Positions 48,283-57,057 of a stretch of DNA of 64,000 bases are shown here, one piece after another. This DNA is from Mycobacterium sp. MYCO198283. Its GTDB lineage: Bacteria; Actinomycetota; Actinomycetes; Mycobacteriales; Mycobacteriaceae. How positions within the stretch are numbered: the stretch's first letter is position 1; every line of letters begins with the position of its first letter. Location of the stretch: assembly GCF_021213805.1 (NCBI RefSeq), contig NZ_JAJQJI010000004.1, forward strand, positions 186,001 to 250,000, in the 5' to 3' direction. The position numbers and the translations under genes are program-made. Below the pieces are notes generated by a model that saw nothing but the letters and a program-made list of their open reading frames with translations, was not told the origin of the DNA and made no database searches.

Positions 48283-48672
48283 GTGAGGGTTCGAGGTTTC
48301 GGCGAGCTGGAGGCCGCAGTGATGGATCGCGTGTGGGACCACGATCCATACACCGTGACGGTGCGCGAGATATTCGAGGAGATGGCACAGGAGCGGCAGA
48401 TTGCCTACACCACGGTGATGTCGACGATGGACAATTTGCACACCAAAGGCTGGCTCGACCGCGAGCGCGACGGTCGCGCATACCGCTATTGGGCGGTGAT
48501 GACCCGCGAGGAGCACACCGCCCGATTGATGCGCGAGGCGCTTGAGGGCGGAGGTCGCTCCGAACTGGTGCTCAACCACTTCATCGAACAGATCGGACCG
48601 GAGGAGTCCGAGGGGTTGCGTTCGGCACTGCGCCGCTTGTCGAGACGCGCCACCAATGCCAAGCGCCAGTGA
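48283..48672 (+). CDS. BlaI/MecI-family transcriptional repressor
   Basis: 129 residues from GTG 48283, with GGAGG seven bases upstream. The N-terminal winged helix shows GFGELEAAVMDRVWDHDP and the recognition region IAYTTVMSTMDNLHTKGWL, which is close to BlaI of mycobacteria; the C-terminal helices (ELVLNHFIEQIGPEESEGL) form the dimerisation part. It overlaps the following M56 gene by four bases, forming the standard repressor/protease pair. Confidence 0.92.
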   Translation: MRVRGFGELEAAVMDRVWDHDPYTVTVREIFEEMAQERQIAYTTVMSTMDNLHTKGWLDRERDGRAYRYWAVMTREEHTARLMREALEGGGRSELVLNHFIEQIGPEESEGLRSALRRLSRRATNAKRQ

Positions 48673-49607
48673 GCCTGGCCGCTTGCCTGCTGCTGTATAG
48701 CGCGGCGATTCTCCTGGTAGGTCCGCCGATGCTGCGTGCGCTCACCAGGGCGGGACGCGTCCCCCGGCTGGGTGTGGCGACGTGGTTGATCGCAATCGTC
48801 AGCGTGCTTGCGACCTGGCTGGTTTCGGCGGTGTTGATCGTTGTCGATGAGGTCGCGCACGGGAGCCAGCGGCACACCTTCATCGACTCCTGCATCGAAA
48901 TCGTGTGTCAGCTGCTCGCCGGCCAGTCTGGTGGTGCACCACGGGCGGTGCTGCTGCTGAGCGCCGGCGCGGTCGTCGCCGCGGTCCTGGTGGTCTCCGT
49001 CCGACTGGTGTGCGCCGTGACGCGATTGCGGACGCTCGCCCACGGCCACGCCCACGGCATCCGCCTGGTGGGCCGTCCCATCCTCGACCACCGCACTTTC
49101 GTGGTCGAGGCCGATGTCCGCGCCGCCTACTGCGTAGCCGGCAAGCCGGCAACGATCGTGATGACCAGCGCCGCCGTCTCCGCCCTCGACGGAGACGAGA
49201 TGAATGCGGTGCTCGCCCATGAGTGGGCCCACGTACGCGGACACCACCTCGAAGTAACCATCTTCGTGCGGGCGGTGGCGTCGGTGCTGCCGCGGCTGGC
49301 GCTGATGCGAGACGGCGCCCTGGAGGTGACGCGGTTGCTGGAAATGTGCGCCGATGATGCCGCGGCCCGACGGTTCGGCCGCCACACCGTGTTGCGTGGG
49401 CTGCTCGCGCTGGCTGGCGCGGCGCCAGCGACGGCGTTGGGTGCCGCCGATGTCGCCGTGGTGAGTCGCGTCGAGCGATTGACCCTGCCGCCAGTAAAGC
49501 GCCTGAGGGGCAGGGAGGCTGCGCTGGCCGGCGCGGCGGGCCTCATCGCGCTGGCACCATTGGCGGGTCTGACGCTGGCCGCTTCCGGCGTGCTCGTCTG
49601 CAGTTGA
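48669..49607 (+). CDS. M56-family membrane metalloprotease (BlaR1/BlaR-like partner of BlaI)
   Basis: 312 residues from GTG 48669. Helices near 5-25, 36-60 and 90-115, then a cytoplasmic metalloprotease domain with VLAHEWAHVRGHHLE (His 184, Glu 185, His 188) and a downstream EMCADDAAARRFG that supplies the third ligand region, and a final helix near 290-308. There is no sensor domain outside, as is usual for mycobacterial BlaR. It should relieve repression by the coupled BlaI. Confidence 0.9.
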   Translation: MSLAACLLLYSAAILLVGPPMLRALTRAGRVPRLGVATWLIAIVSVLATWLVSAVLIVVDEVAHGSQRHTFIDSCIEIVCQLLAGQSGGAPRAVLLLSAGAVVAAVLVVSVRLVCAVTRLRTLAHGHAHGIRLVGRPILDHRTFVVEADVRAAYCVAGKPATIVMTSAAVSALDGDEMNAVLAHEWAHVRGHHLEVTIFVRAVASVLPRLALMRDGALEVTRLLEMCADDAAARRFGRHTVLRGLLALAGAAPATALGAADVAVVSRVERLTLPPVKRLRGREAALAGAAGLIALAPLAGLTLAASGVLVCS

Positions 49608-50142
49608 GCCGGTCGGCGGAGCCGTCACGTGAGGCCGCCGTAGGAGGTCGGTCCTGCCGTGGCAAGAGGACGACCAAGATCGGAACGAACATCACAGCGC
49701 CAAACCCCAACCCCATGGCGTCACGCCGCGGGGAAGGGGATGGCAAGATCAGGGACGACGTGCGGCCGCCCCATGCGGACAATGGAGCACTTCAGTCGGT
49801 GCTGGGCATGCGGTGCACACCGCCGGGGACGTCGCATGAATGCAAAGCTGACCGGGGGAGTCGATGGCGGGCCCACCCGGCCGGCGGTGACTCGCTGTAC
49901 CCATTACGACGAACAGTCAGCCATTGCGGTACGAAATCAGTTTCCCGACCCAGCAATTTTCGGCCAAAGCGTCGAAGATGGGCGTCGCAGCGAACATCGA
50001 TCTCCTTTTCAGGGTCTATGAGCGGTGGCTGGATGCGTAGCGGCTGCCGACGAATCCGCTGCTCTCCAGTTACTTCTACTAGGTTACTCAGTAGATGTCG
50101 AGACCTGGTCGCACAGCGTGTCTCAGAACGGCTGATTACCGA
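49608..50142. other. ~535-bp gap with one dyad, no convincing gene
   Basis: A short minus-strand frame at 49543-49782 includes a hydrophobic run (MGLGFGAVMFVPILVVLLP) but overlaps the M56 gene end and lacks a clear ribosome site. The only other structure is the dyad at 50076-50094. Confidence 0.4.
50076..50094. promoter_or_regulatory. CTACT-N9-AGTAG dyad
   Basis: A perfect spaced inverted repeat with the same 5-9-5 geometry as the CTACG-N9-CGTAG sites elsewhere in the island. It is not in front of a start codon; it lies past the end of the desaturase-like gene. Confidence 0.35.
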
Positions 50143-51111
50143 TCAACCACGTTCTTTTGTGGCCTTGTCGGCTGCTGATGTGTTCGCGGTGTGGTTCGTG
50201 GCCGTGGTGGGCTTCGGGGCGCAGTTGCCGCTGCGGGTGAATGGGTAGATCATCTGGCGCAGATAGCCGTTGGGGTAATCGGGTTTGGCGGCCATGCCCA
50301 GTTGGGTGGAGTCGAATCGCCGGGCGGGGTCGTAGGAGAAGGTGCGCATGAGGTGGTCCCACAGCAGTGTGAATAGCCCGAAGTTGACGTCACCGATGCC
50401 GGCCCATTTCAGGTGGTGGAAGCGATGGCCTTCATTGAGCGCCAGGACGTATTTGGCCGGGCCGATGCAGTAATCGGCGTTGGAGTGCTGCAGTAGCAGC
50501 TGAATGGCCACGGCCAGGGCCAGCGGGGAGGCGACGTCGACGGGCAGCCCGATCAATATCAACGGTGCGACACCGGCGGCCATCTCCACGGTTTGGTGCA
50601 GCGGGTGTTTCATCAGGCCGTTAAGGCCGTAGAAGCGGGTGATGCTGTGGTGCACCGCGTGGAAGCGCCACAGCAGCCCGATCTTGTGGCTGGCCAGGTG
50701 CACGACCGTGATGCCGAGGTCTGCGACCAGAATCGCGGCGAGGACCTGTGCGACGAATGGCCAGCTGTGCGGCCACAACTGGGGTGCGGCGACGACCGCG
50801 GCGAGCAGGGGGATGGCCGCGACGCTGGCCAGGATGAGGGTTTCGTTGACCGCGACGTGGACGCGGTCGCGGGCGCCGTCGGCGCGGTCGTGGTTCCACT
50901 GCGGGTCATAGGGGATGAGCCGCTCCACCAGGAACGTCGTGGCGATCGCGACCGCCAAAATGATCAGCAGCCAGTACTTCTGGTCGCCGCCGGCGGCCAC
51001 CGCGATACCCGCGCCGTTGAGACCGATCAGCATGAATGGCACATAGCCGTAGCGGGCCACCGCCTGGACAGCGGTGGTAACCGTTGAGGCCCTAGGAGAA
51101 GTCGTACTCAT
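50143..51111 (-). CDS. Sterol desaturase / fatty-acid hydroxylase superfamily membrane di-iron protein
   Basis: 322 residues from ATG 51111; the ORF extends to 51141 but ATG 51111 has AGGAG upstream. Hydrophobic segments lie near 25-70, 90-135 and 170-200. The histidine clusters of the superfamily are present: HLASHK, RFHAVHHS and GHRFHHLKW, which bind two irons. It hydroxylates or desaturates a lipid; the substrate is not predictable. An AraC-type regulator gene sits just upstream on the same strand. Confidence 0.83.
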   Translation of the reverse strand: MSTTSPRASTVTTAVQAVARYGYVPFMLIGLNGAGIAVAAGGDQKYWLLIILAVAIATTFLVERLIPYDPQWNHDRADGARDRVHVAVNETLILASVAAIPLLAAVVAAPQLWPHSWPFVAQVLAAILVADLGITVVHLASHKIGLLWRFHAVHHSITRFYGLNGLMKHPLHQTVEMAAGVAPLILIGLPVDVASPLALAVAIQLLLQHSNADYCIGPAKYVLALNEGHRFHHLKWAGIGDVNFGLFTLLWDHLMRTFSYDPARRFDSTQLGMAAKPDYPNGYLRQMIYPFTRSGNCAPKPTTATNHTANTSAADKATKERG

Positions 51112-51157
51112 GTTTTGATCGTCGCGGTCACGCCGCAACATGGCTTGAACGATTCGG

Positions 51158-51934
51158 CTACCCGCTGTCGAGGTCCCAGGAGACGTGCCGGCTCAGCGCC
51201 GAGGGCGGCAGGCCGAACATCTCGCGCGTGGTGCGAGTGAGGTGGGCACTGTCGGCGAATCCCGCACCGTGCGCCGCGCCGGTCAAGTCATCACCGGCCT
51301 GCACCCGGATGATTGCGACCCGCAAGCGTGACCACAACACATAGCGGCGCAACGGAATGCCGACCTCCTCAGTGAACAGATGGGTCAGCCGACTCGCCGA
51401 GATCCCCACCATTGCAGCTAATTTCGTGCCGCTGACTGGCCCCGCCGACACCAGGTCGGGCAACAGCCGCAATGCGTCATCGACGGCGGGATGGCGTGCC
51501 GCGTCACTGCCGTGAACGACAGGGGTGGGTGCCAGGCTCGTGATCAGCTCGTCGACGACCGCGGCCAGCGCTCGTCGTCGGGTCAAACTGAGCACAGGGG
51601 TAACCGTCCATCCGGAGCGGACGGCGCGCGAATGCGCGGCCCGGCCCGGCGCGGACTCCGGGTCCAGGAACACCACCGTGCCCTCCTGGGCGCCGACCGC
51701 GATCTGGTGTGGCGCGTCGGCGGGCACGACCACCTTCGTTCCCACGTGTTGCGCGCCGTGCCCATCGAGGACCGTCAAAGCCGATGTTGCGGTGATGACC
51801 TGAACGGCATGGTGGGCGTGGGCATCGGTGGTGCCGATCGATCCGGTGAAGGCCAACACGCCCGGGCGCAGTAGCGCCGAGCCGCTCCAGCGCGGTGCGG
51901 TTGCTGCGTCACCACCGGGGGTATTCATCACCAC
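51158..51934 (-). CDS. AraC-family transcriptional regulator with cupin-like N-terminus
   Basis: 258 residues. The N-terminal ~90 residues (THAHHAVQVITATSALTV-like strand pattern) form a cupin-type sensing domain. The C-terminal two helix-turn-helix units are visible as GTKLAAMVGISASRLTHLF and TGAAHGAGFADSAHLTRTTREMFG. It is probably co-transcribed with, and may regulate, the desaturase-like gene 46 bp downstream. Confidence 0.85.
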   Translation of the reverse strand: MVMNTPGGDAATAPRWSGSALLRPGVLAFTGSIGTTDAHAHHAVQVITATSALTVLDGHGAQHVGTKVVVPADAPHQIAVGAQEGTVVFLDPESAPGRAAHSRAVRSGWTVTPVLSLTRRRALAAVVDELITSLAPTPVVHGSDAARHPAVDDALRLLPDLVSAGPVSGTKLAAMVGISASRLTHLFTEEVGIPLRRYVLWSRLRVAIIRVQAGDDLTGAAHGAGFADSAHLTRTTREMFGLPPSALSRHVSWDLDSG

Positions 51935-52225
51935 TAATAGACGGTAGCGCCGAGTATCAAGCCTTTAGCGCCGATGCCACCGATCCATCCTGATCATCTC
52001 CTGCTCGGATTGCACTAGCCGGGTGTAGCTGCGGCGGTTGGACAGCGGCCCTCGGCCGTGAACACCAATGACGTCGACAACGTCCGCGTTCCGAGCCTGC
52101 CCGCCGCGTCTCCACCAATCTTGGCGGCGACCAACACCATCGCCGACACCCAGCCCGGGCCCGGGTCGGCCCCCTGGCCTGCCCGGACGGCGACGATGGG
52201 CGGATGCGGATGCTGTGCGGGCGGG

Positions 52226-52927
52226 TCACTCGATGATGCGCGTTACGTAAGGCGTCATTCCGGCCTTTCGCACCGGTGAGATCTTGATCGGAACACCCGT
52301 CTGTTGAGCTTCCAGCATTTGACCGTTACCCAAATAGAGCGCCTCGTGCTGACTGCCTCCGGGTCCCCAGAACAGCAGGTCGCCTCGGCGGGCCTGCGAC
52401 GGAGGGACCTTGCGGCCAGCGTTGTACTGGTCACCGGACCAGCGGGGTAGCAGAATGCCCACACCGGCGAAGGCGAATCGAGTCAGTCCTGAACAGTCGA
52501 ACCCAACTGTGCCGGCGCCCTGGTCGATGCCGCGGCTAGGCCCGGTCAGGCTGCCGCCGCCCCAGGAGTAAGGCACCCCGAGTTGGGTGCCTGCACGGCG
52601 AATCACGTACTCGATGGCTTGACCGCCCGACACCCGGCCCGACGCGAGCGGAGCGGCGCTGGGTTCGGCGCCCCCGAAACCCAAAGTGCGCAGGAAGTTG
52701 CGGCCGAGGTTCATCGTGGTCTCGGTGGCCATGGCGGTGGCGCGAAGTGAGGCGTTGGCGATGGCGAGAGGGTCGCCCGGTGCGCCAGCGCTGACAACCT
52801 TTGGAAGGCTTGGATCCCAGGTTCCGTCGCCCGGTTGCGCGGCAGCGGGCGCCGCTAGGGTCACGGCGAGCGCGGCGATGGCCATACAGCTCAGCGCCTT
52901 TAGGCGCCGGTGGAGCTTCGTGGACAC
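52226..52927 (-). CDS. NlpC/P60 protein, RipB/RipD-like
   Basis: 233 residues from GTG 52927 (GAGG upstream), giving a signal peptide cut near AAPAAAQ; the ORF itself extends to 52987. A short spacer leads to a NlpC/P60 domain with GVPYSWGGGSL, the nucleophile in GFDCSGLTRFAF and the histidine in GSQHEALYLGNG; the catalytic Cys-His pair is therefore present, unlike in RipD. There is no coiled-coil inhibitory region. It hydrolyses stem peptides of peptidoglycan outside the cell. Tandem CTACGTAG-like sites lie about 90-112 bp upstream. Confidence 0.87.
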   Translation of the reverse strand: MSTKLHRRLKALSCMAIAALAVTLAAPAAAQPGDGTWDPSLPKVVSAGAPGDPLAIANASLRATAMATETTMNLGRNFLRTLGFGGAEPSAAPLASGRVSGGQAIEYVIRRAGTQLGVPYSWGGGSLTGPSRGIDQGAGTVGFDCSGLTRFAFAGVGILLPRWSGDQYNAGRKVPPSQARRGDLLFWGPGGSQHEALYLGNGQMLEAQQTGVPIKISPVRKAGMTPYVTRIIE

Positions 52928-53016
52928 GGTCCTCGCCTTCTCGGTCGTCGGCCGGCGCAGCGCACGGGTAGATCCCGCGTCGATCACCGGATGCTTGCCG
53001 ACCGACCGCCGACCGT

Positions 53017-53039
53017 CTACGTAGCAGGGCAGTACGTAG
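53017..53039. promoter_or_regulatory. Paired CTACGTAG sites before the RipB/D-like gene
   Basis: A perfect octamer CTACGTAG at 53017-53024 is followed by GTACGTAG (one mismatch) at 53032-53039, 15 bases centre to centre. They lie upstream of the minus-strand NlpC/P60 gene. Confidence 0.55.
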
Positions 53040-53233
53040 GTAACACGTTCAGATCAAACGGTAACACCCGTCACGTGAGGTGACTTGCGCCTCTAGTCTC
53101 GCTTCCGTAACAATTGCCCCCGCTACGGCGCGGCGCGCGAAAGTTCCGGCGCGCTGCGGCTTTCGCGGCGGTGTGTCTCGGCTTCGCGGAAGGGCGCGAA
53201 TTCGACACGCCGCCGCCAAGGCTCTGTACTGGT

Positions 53234-53252
53234 CTACGTAGTAGTGCAGTAT
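53234..53252. promoter_or_regulatory. CTACGTAG operator before the orphan response regulator
   Basis: Perfect octamer at 53234-53241 within CTACG-N9-AGTAT. It is 22-40 bp before ATG 53274 and argues against the earlier start at 53244, which would lie inside the site. Confidence 0.5.
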
Positions 53253-53273
53253 TTCCTAATGCGAGACGGCGTG

Positions 53274-54062
53274 ATGGCGACGGAACCGGTCCCGGCGACG
53301 ATGTTGATCGTCGGTGACCACCTCAGGTGGATCGAGGCGGTCGCGGACCACTTCCGCACCGATGAGGTCTCCTTGGTGGTGGCCGACGACGGTGATGAGG
53401 CGGTGGGCGCCGCCCAGCGGCTGCAGCCGGGGTTCGTCGCGCTCGACGTGGATCTCCTGGGTGGTTCGGTGATGCAGGTGTGCCGAGAAATACGCAGCGT
53501 CTGCGATTCCCACGTCACGATGTGCTCGAGCGCGGGCAACGAGAATGTCGTCGTGGCGGGCTTGCGAGCCGGCGCTGACGACGTCCTGACCGGTCCGCGC
53601 AGTAGCCGCGAGCTTGCGGCGCGGGTGCGCGCCGCGCTGCGGAGATGGCAGGCCAACGAAGCGCTCGCAGAAAGCGGCGACCCTATGCCACGGCGATATT
53701 CGTACGGCCCGCTGTCGATCGACGTTGGTCGACGTGAGGTGCGAATCGCAGACGAGCGGATCGGGCTGACTCGTACCCAGTTCGACATCCTGGTCGAGCT
53801 GGCCAGGCGGCGCGGTGCCGTGGTCACCCGCCGGGATCTGATGGAGGCGGTCTGGGGATCGCGGTCGAGCGCAAACACCGAGCGGGTCAGTGTGCACATC
53901 GCTGCGCTGCGCCGCCGACTCGGAGACGATTCCGAAGAACCGGCCCTGGTGCTGAGCGTGCGCGGCGTCGGGTATTGCCTGGCCGACGCGCCTGGCCGCG
54001 GGACCGTGCGACCGTGCGGCGCTGGTGCGACAGCCAGTGCCGTCACCAGCCGACGGGGTTGA
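53274..54062 (+). CDS. Orphan OmpR-family response regulator with altered receiver
   Basis: 262 residues from ATG 53274; ATG 53259 is possible. The receiver keeps the phosphorylatable Asp (FVALDVDLLGG, about 53), but the usual N-terminal acidic pair is VGDH instead of xDDD and the Lys region reads TGPRSS instead of TKPF, so phosphorylation may be weak or absent. The C-terminal winged helix is intact (GLTRTQFDILVEL, SVHIAALRRRLGDD). No kinase gene is near; a methyltransferase gene starts 2 bp after its stop. Confidence 0.82.
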   Translation: MATEPVPATMLIVGDHLRWIEAVADHFRTDEVSLVVADDGDEAVGAAQRLQPGFVALDVDLLGGSVMQVCREIRSVCDSHVTMCSSAGNENVVVAGLRAGADDVLTGPRSSRELAARVRAALRRWQANEALAESGDPMPRRYSYGPLSIDVGRREVRIADERIGLTRTQFDILVELARRRGAVVTRRDLMEAVWGSRSSANTERVSVHIAALRRRLGDDSEEPALVLSVRGVGYCLADAPGRGTVRPCGAGATASAVTSRRG

Positions 54063-54064
54063 GC

Positions 54065-54853
54065 ATGGCCGCGCGCGGTGAACAGTTCATCGTGGCCGCC
54101 GTCCGGCTGCTCATGCCAGGTCGATACGACGCCCGTATCGGGAGACAAGCGGCTCGATACTGGTCCGCCTCAGATGGCGACCAGTCGTGGGACTCGAATT
54201 CGCATTGGCGACGCGGGATCGGCGACGAGGCCTTCGCGGAGGTCGGTAGGCATCACTGGGAGATTTACCAGCGGTTCGCCCGCGCGCTGGAGGTAGACAC
54301 TCCGGCGACGATCATCGAATGGGGGGCAGGTGGGGGAGCCAATGCCGTGGCCTTCGCGCCGCATGTCGAGCGCTTCATCGCCGCCGACATATCGCCGGAC
54401 AACCTCGCCGAATGCTCTCGGCAGGTGCAGGCCGTCTGCAACACCCCGATGGACACCCGACGCATCGATCTCGCCGACCCCAACGCAGCCGCCGACGGCT
54501 TGCGCCATGCGTGCGACCTGTTCCTGTGCCTCTACGTCATCGAGCTGACCACCGGAGTCGACGCCGTGCGCACCATCCTCGGCATCGCCCAGCGCGTGCT
54601 TCGACCGGGTGGAATGGCCTTCGTGCAGGTGAAGTACCACACCAGCGACGGTCGTACCCGCGGAAGAATCGGCTTGGCCTACGCTCGCAACCTGGCGCTC
54701 AACACGACGTTCACCATCGAGGAGTTCTGGAGACTCGCCGGCGAGTGCGGCCTCGAGCCGCAGCTGGTCACTCTGGTCCCGCGCAACCGCCTCGACAGCC
54801 GATACGCCTACTACGCCTTGATCAAACCGGTCAGCGGGATGGAACCGCAGTAG
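54065..54853 (+). CDS. SAM-dependent class I methyltransferase
   Basis: 262 residues from ATG 54065. Motif I is IIEWGAGGGANAVAF near residues 80-94, an acidic end of strand 2 is FIAADIS, and the post-motif segment reads RVLRPGGMAFVQVKY. The substrate is not identifiable. Its start follows the response regulator stop by two bases, so they are made together and the enzyme may modify an envelope component under that regulator's control. Confidence 0.8.
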   Translation: MAARGEQFIVAAVRLLMPGRYDARIGRQAARYWSASDGDQSWDSNSHWRRGIGDEAFAEVGRHHWEIYQRFARALEVDTPATIIEWGAGGGANAVAFAPHVERFIAADISPDNLAECSRQVQAVCNTPMDTRRIDLADPNAAADGLRHACDLFLCLYVIELTTGVDAVRTILGIAQRVLRPGGMAFVQVKYHTSDGRTRGRIGLAYARNLALNTTFTIEEFWRLAGECGLEPQLVTLVPRNRLDSRYAYYALIKPVSGMEPQ

Positions 54854-55465
54854 CGGTGTAGCTCGGTCGCGCGGTCGGCGATGTACCGGTCAGCGCGGAG
54901 AAACGGCGCCGCCGAACGTCGCGGCACGCGGCGTCGAACGCTACGTACCACGCTTCGTGTTCGATGTGTGTCGAGCACACGGTGTGGCATATGCCGGTTC
55001 TCGCGGTCCCTTTCAGCCTTTGCTTACAACGCGTTCGCGCTGCCAGGTGGACGGCGAGCTTGCTTCACCACGGCCACATCGCCGCTTGCCTTGGTCGGGG
55101 TCCGATCGCTCTGTCTGCCGCTCGATGCGATCGTCAGATGCGTCCCGTCGGCGCCTAACGTCGTGTCGTCCGGTGGCGCCGCTGCCGTTCATCAATTGGG
55201 ACACGCTGCAGCATCGGAGTGCCGGGGGGCAGCAGGGGCCAGCCGGGGTTAGACGATTCGGCCTGTCAACGCCGTCCACTGGTCCGCCTGGTCGACCCGC
55301 AGCCTCCGGCGCGCCAGCCGTCGGCCGTCCGAGAAGGTATGCGATGCGGGCTGCACGTGACGAAGGGAGCCCGACCCGTCCAAGCCGTCGGGTGGTCGAG
55401 TGGCGCAGCTGCAATAGCACTTTCGCAAGCGAACTCAACTCGCTTGGTCTCGCATGTCGTTGCCA
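54854..55465. other. ~610-bp gap without a convincing gene
   Basis: Several frames are open by GC bias only. One near-match to the island octamer, CTACGTAC, lies at 54941-54948. Nothing else was identified. Confidence 0.4.
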
Positions 55466-55843
55466 TTACCGCCCGCTGCGGGGAACTCGGCGCAGGGCGC
55501 GACGAATGGTCTCCGACTCGTCGTGCCCCATCTGCTCCACGAAGTACTTGAGCACGAGGTCGGGCCGCCCGCCCCCTGCAAGTGCCGTACTCATGAGGCG
55601 GGCGCTGCGTTCTTCTCGCGTCATCGTCGCGTGATACCGGTAGGCCCGACCGTGGCGCTCCCGAGCCAGCCAACCCTTGGTATGGAGGTTGTCCATGGTG
55701 GACATGACCGTGGTGTAGGCGATGTCGCGCTCGGCCCTCAGTTCGGTGAGGACTTCGCGAACCGACACGGCGGCGGACGGCCCACGACTCCACATCCGTT
55801 CCATGATGCTTGCCTCGAGCTGACCGAAACCATCGATGCGCAA
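55466..55843 (-). CDS. BlaI/MecI-family repressor, second copy, without an M56 partner
   Basis: 125 residues from TTG 55843 with GAGGAG seven bases upstream. It is closely similar to the BlaI at 48283: FGQLEASIMERMW, IAYTTVMSTMDNLHTKGWLA (the recognition helix region is nearly identical) and KYFVEQMGHDESETI. No protease gene is adjacent, so one of the two M56 proteins of the island may serve it. A GTACGTAG site sits about 70 bp upstream, pointing to autoregulation. Confidence 0.9.
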   Translation of the reverse strand: MRIDGFGQLEASIMERMWSRGPSAAVSVREVLTELRAERDIAYTTVMSTMDNLHTKGWLARERHGRAYRYHATMTREERSARLMSTALAGGGRPDLVLKYFVEQMGHDESETIRRALRRVPRSGR

Positions 55844-55900
55844 GGGAACTCCTCATCAGGCCGTCAGCCGCACCGACCCCTTTCATCGGCGCCTACGAAG

Positions 55901-55919
55901 ATACTAACAAGGTACGTAG
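55901..55919. promoter_or_regulatory. Probable autoregulatory operator of the second blaI gene
   Basis: ATACT-N9-CGTAG, containing GTACGTAG (55912-55919, one mismatch to the octamer). It is 58-76 bp upstream of the TTG start on the minus strand. Confidence 0.5.
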
Positions 55920-56299
55920 ATCGACATCGAGATTCGATCACTGCCGGTGCACGGGTGCAGGCTTGCCGGTAGACCGCGCCTCAGCTGCCGTGGCAACGGT
56001 AGGAGTACCAACTGCGCCGGCGAATTGGTGTGGAGTCTGCGGCCCTGGCCCTGCCGCAGTGATCGCCAAAGATGGGAGCCGACCGCCGCGGGTCGCTGCG
56101 TCGGCCATTCACGGGCCGGTTACGCATGGCAGTGGAACCGGCCATCTCGTCACAGTAGTTGTGGCGGGCGTCGCCGCGGGCGGCCGGAGGCGGCAGCGGG
56201 ACGTCGTTGGCCGCGGCGAAAGGACCGTCGACTTCCGCCGATGCAACTACTTGGCAAACGCTCACCGACGTGATCGGCGCAGCCGGGCCAGGCCCGCAC

Positions 56300-56318
56300 C
56301 TACTATCCAGCACAGTAG
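56300..56318. promoter_or_regulatory. CTACT-N9-AGTAG dyad
   Basis: Perfect inverted repeat with the same 5-9-5 geometry as the site at 50076. It lies about 210 bp upstream of the LpqS-like gene. Confidence 0.35.
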
Positions 56319-56528
56319 ACGTCCCGCGGTATGGAGACAGTCGCCGAGCGCCGGAGATGGGCTCGATGCCGCTAAACAGGCTGCCGTCACGCATGTTTGG
56401 GATAGGACACGCAATCCATTGCGGCGTCGGCCATCGCGGGTGAGCGTGGTCGCAGAGTGATAACGACACAGCACCGACTAATGGGCTGAGCCATTCGCCC
56501 CGCCTCCGCTGGTACAGTCGGCAACGCC

Positions 56529-56945
56529 ATGACGTACACCCACACCGGACCAAGGCAGCGACGGCAGACTGCCGTTGCGGTCTTCTTGGCGTTCTGGGTG
56601 ATCGTCGTGGGTGCCGAATGGGCACTGCCCGGACTCGACCCTGCACCACAGCACGGGGCCCACGGTCTGGCCACTAGCCCCGTAGGCGCCTTGGCGCCAG
56701 TGACCATCGAGCATCCTCATTTGTCGAGCGGCTCTGCGCCGGAATCGCCGGAACTCTTCGCCGAGGCGGTGCTTCCCCGCGGAACCGTGGCGCTGCTGGC
56801 TCTGGGATTGATCGCTGCTGCGGTGACGGTGTTGACGCTGTGGCGTCACCTCGCGCCCGCCGCCGTTCGTGGCCCGCCGCGCCGGAAGGCCTCGGCCAGC
56901 ACTGGCCGACAGACCTTGACACGGTTGTGCATCGCGCGTCGCTGA
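56529..56945 (+). CDS. lpqS: LpqS-like membrane/secreted protein
   Basis: 138 residues from ATG 56529. A hydrophobic N-terminal helix (about 15-35) is followed by a His/Pro-rich loop, a second helix near 90-110, and the ending GRQTLTRLCIARR, which resembles the C-terminus of M. tuberculosis LpqS. The next two genes are cysK2-like and an MFS gene, exactly as in lpqS-Rv0848-Rv0849 of the RicR copper regulon. I see no perfect copper box directly upstream. The name rests mostly on gene order. Confidence 0.65.
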   Translation: MTYTHTGPRQRRQTAVAVFLAFWVIVVGAEWALPGLDPAPQHGAHGLATSPVGALAPVTIEHPHLSSGSAPESPELFAEAVLPRGTVALLALGLIAAAVTVLTLWRHLAPAAVRGPPRRKASASTGRQTLTRLCIARR

Positions 56946-57057
56946 TCGGGTAGCGCCAGACCACACCCACCCCACAGGTGGGCTTGGTCGGTGATCGTTG
57001 CCTATCGACACCAGCCGCGCGGTCTTGTCGCGGCCCCAGCAGAAGCGACGTCAATCG

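Larger units (their letters stand above)
55844..56528. other. ~685-bp gap with two dyads
   Basis: No coding frame of good character was found. The region contains the operator at 55901-55919 in front of the BlaI gene and the dyad at 56300-56318. Confidence 0.4.

Noticed and set aside
49543..49782. Small minus-strand frame with a hydrophobic run
   Set aside because: It overlaps the end of the M56 gene and has no clear ribosome site; kept only as a note in the gap entry.
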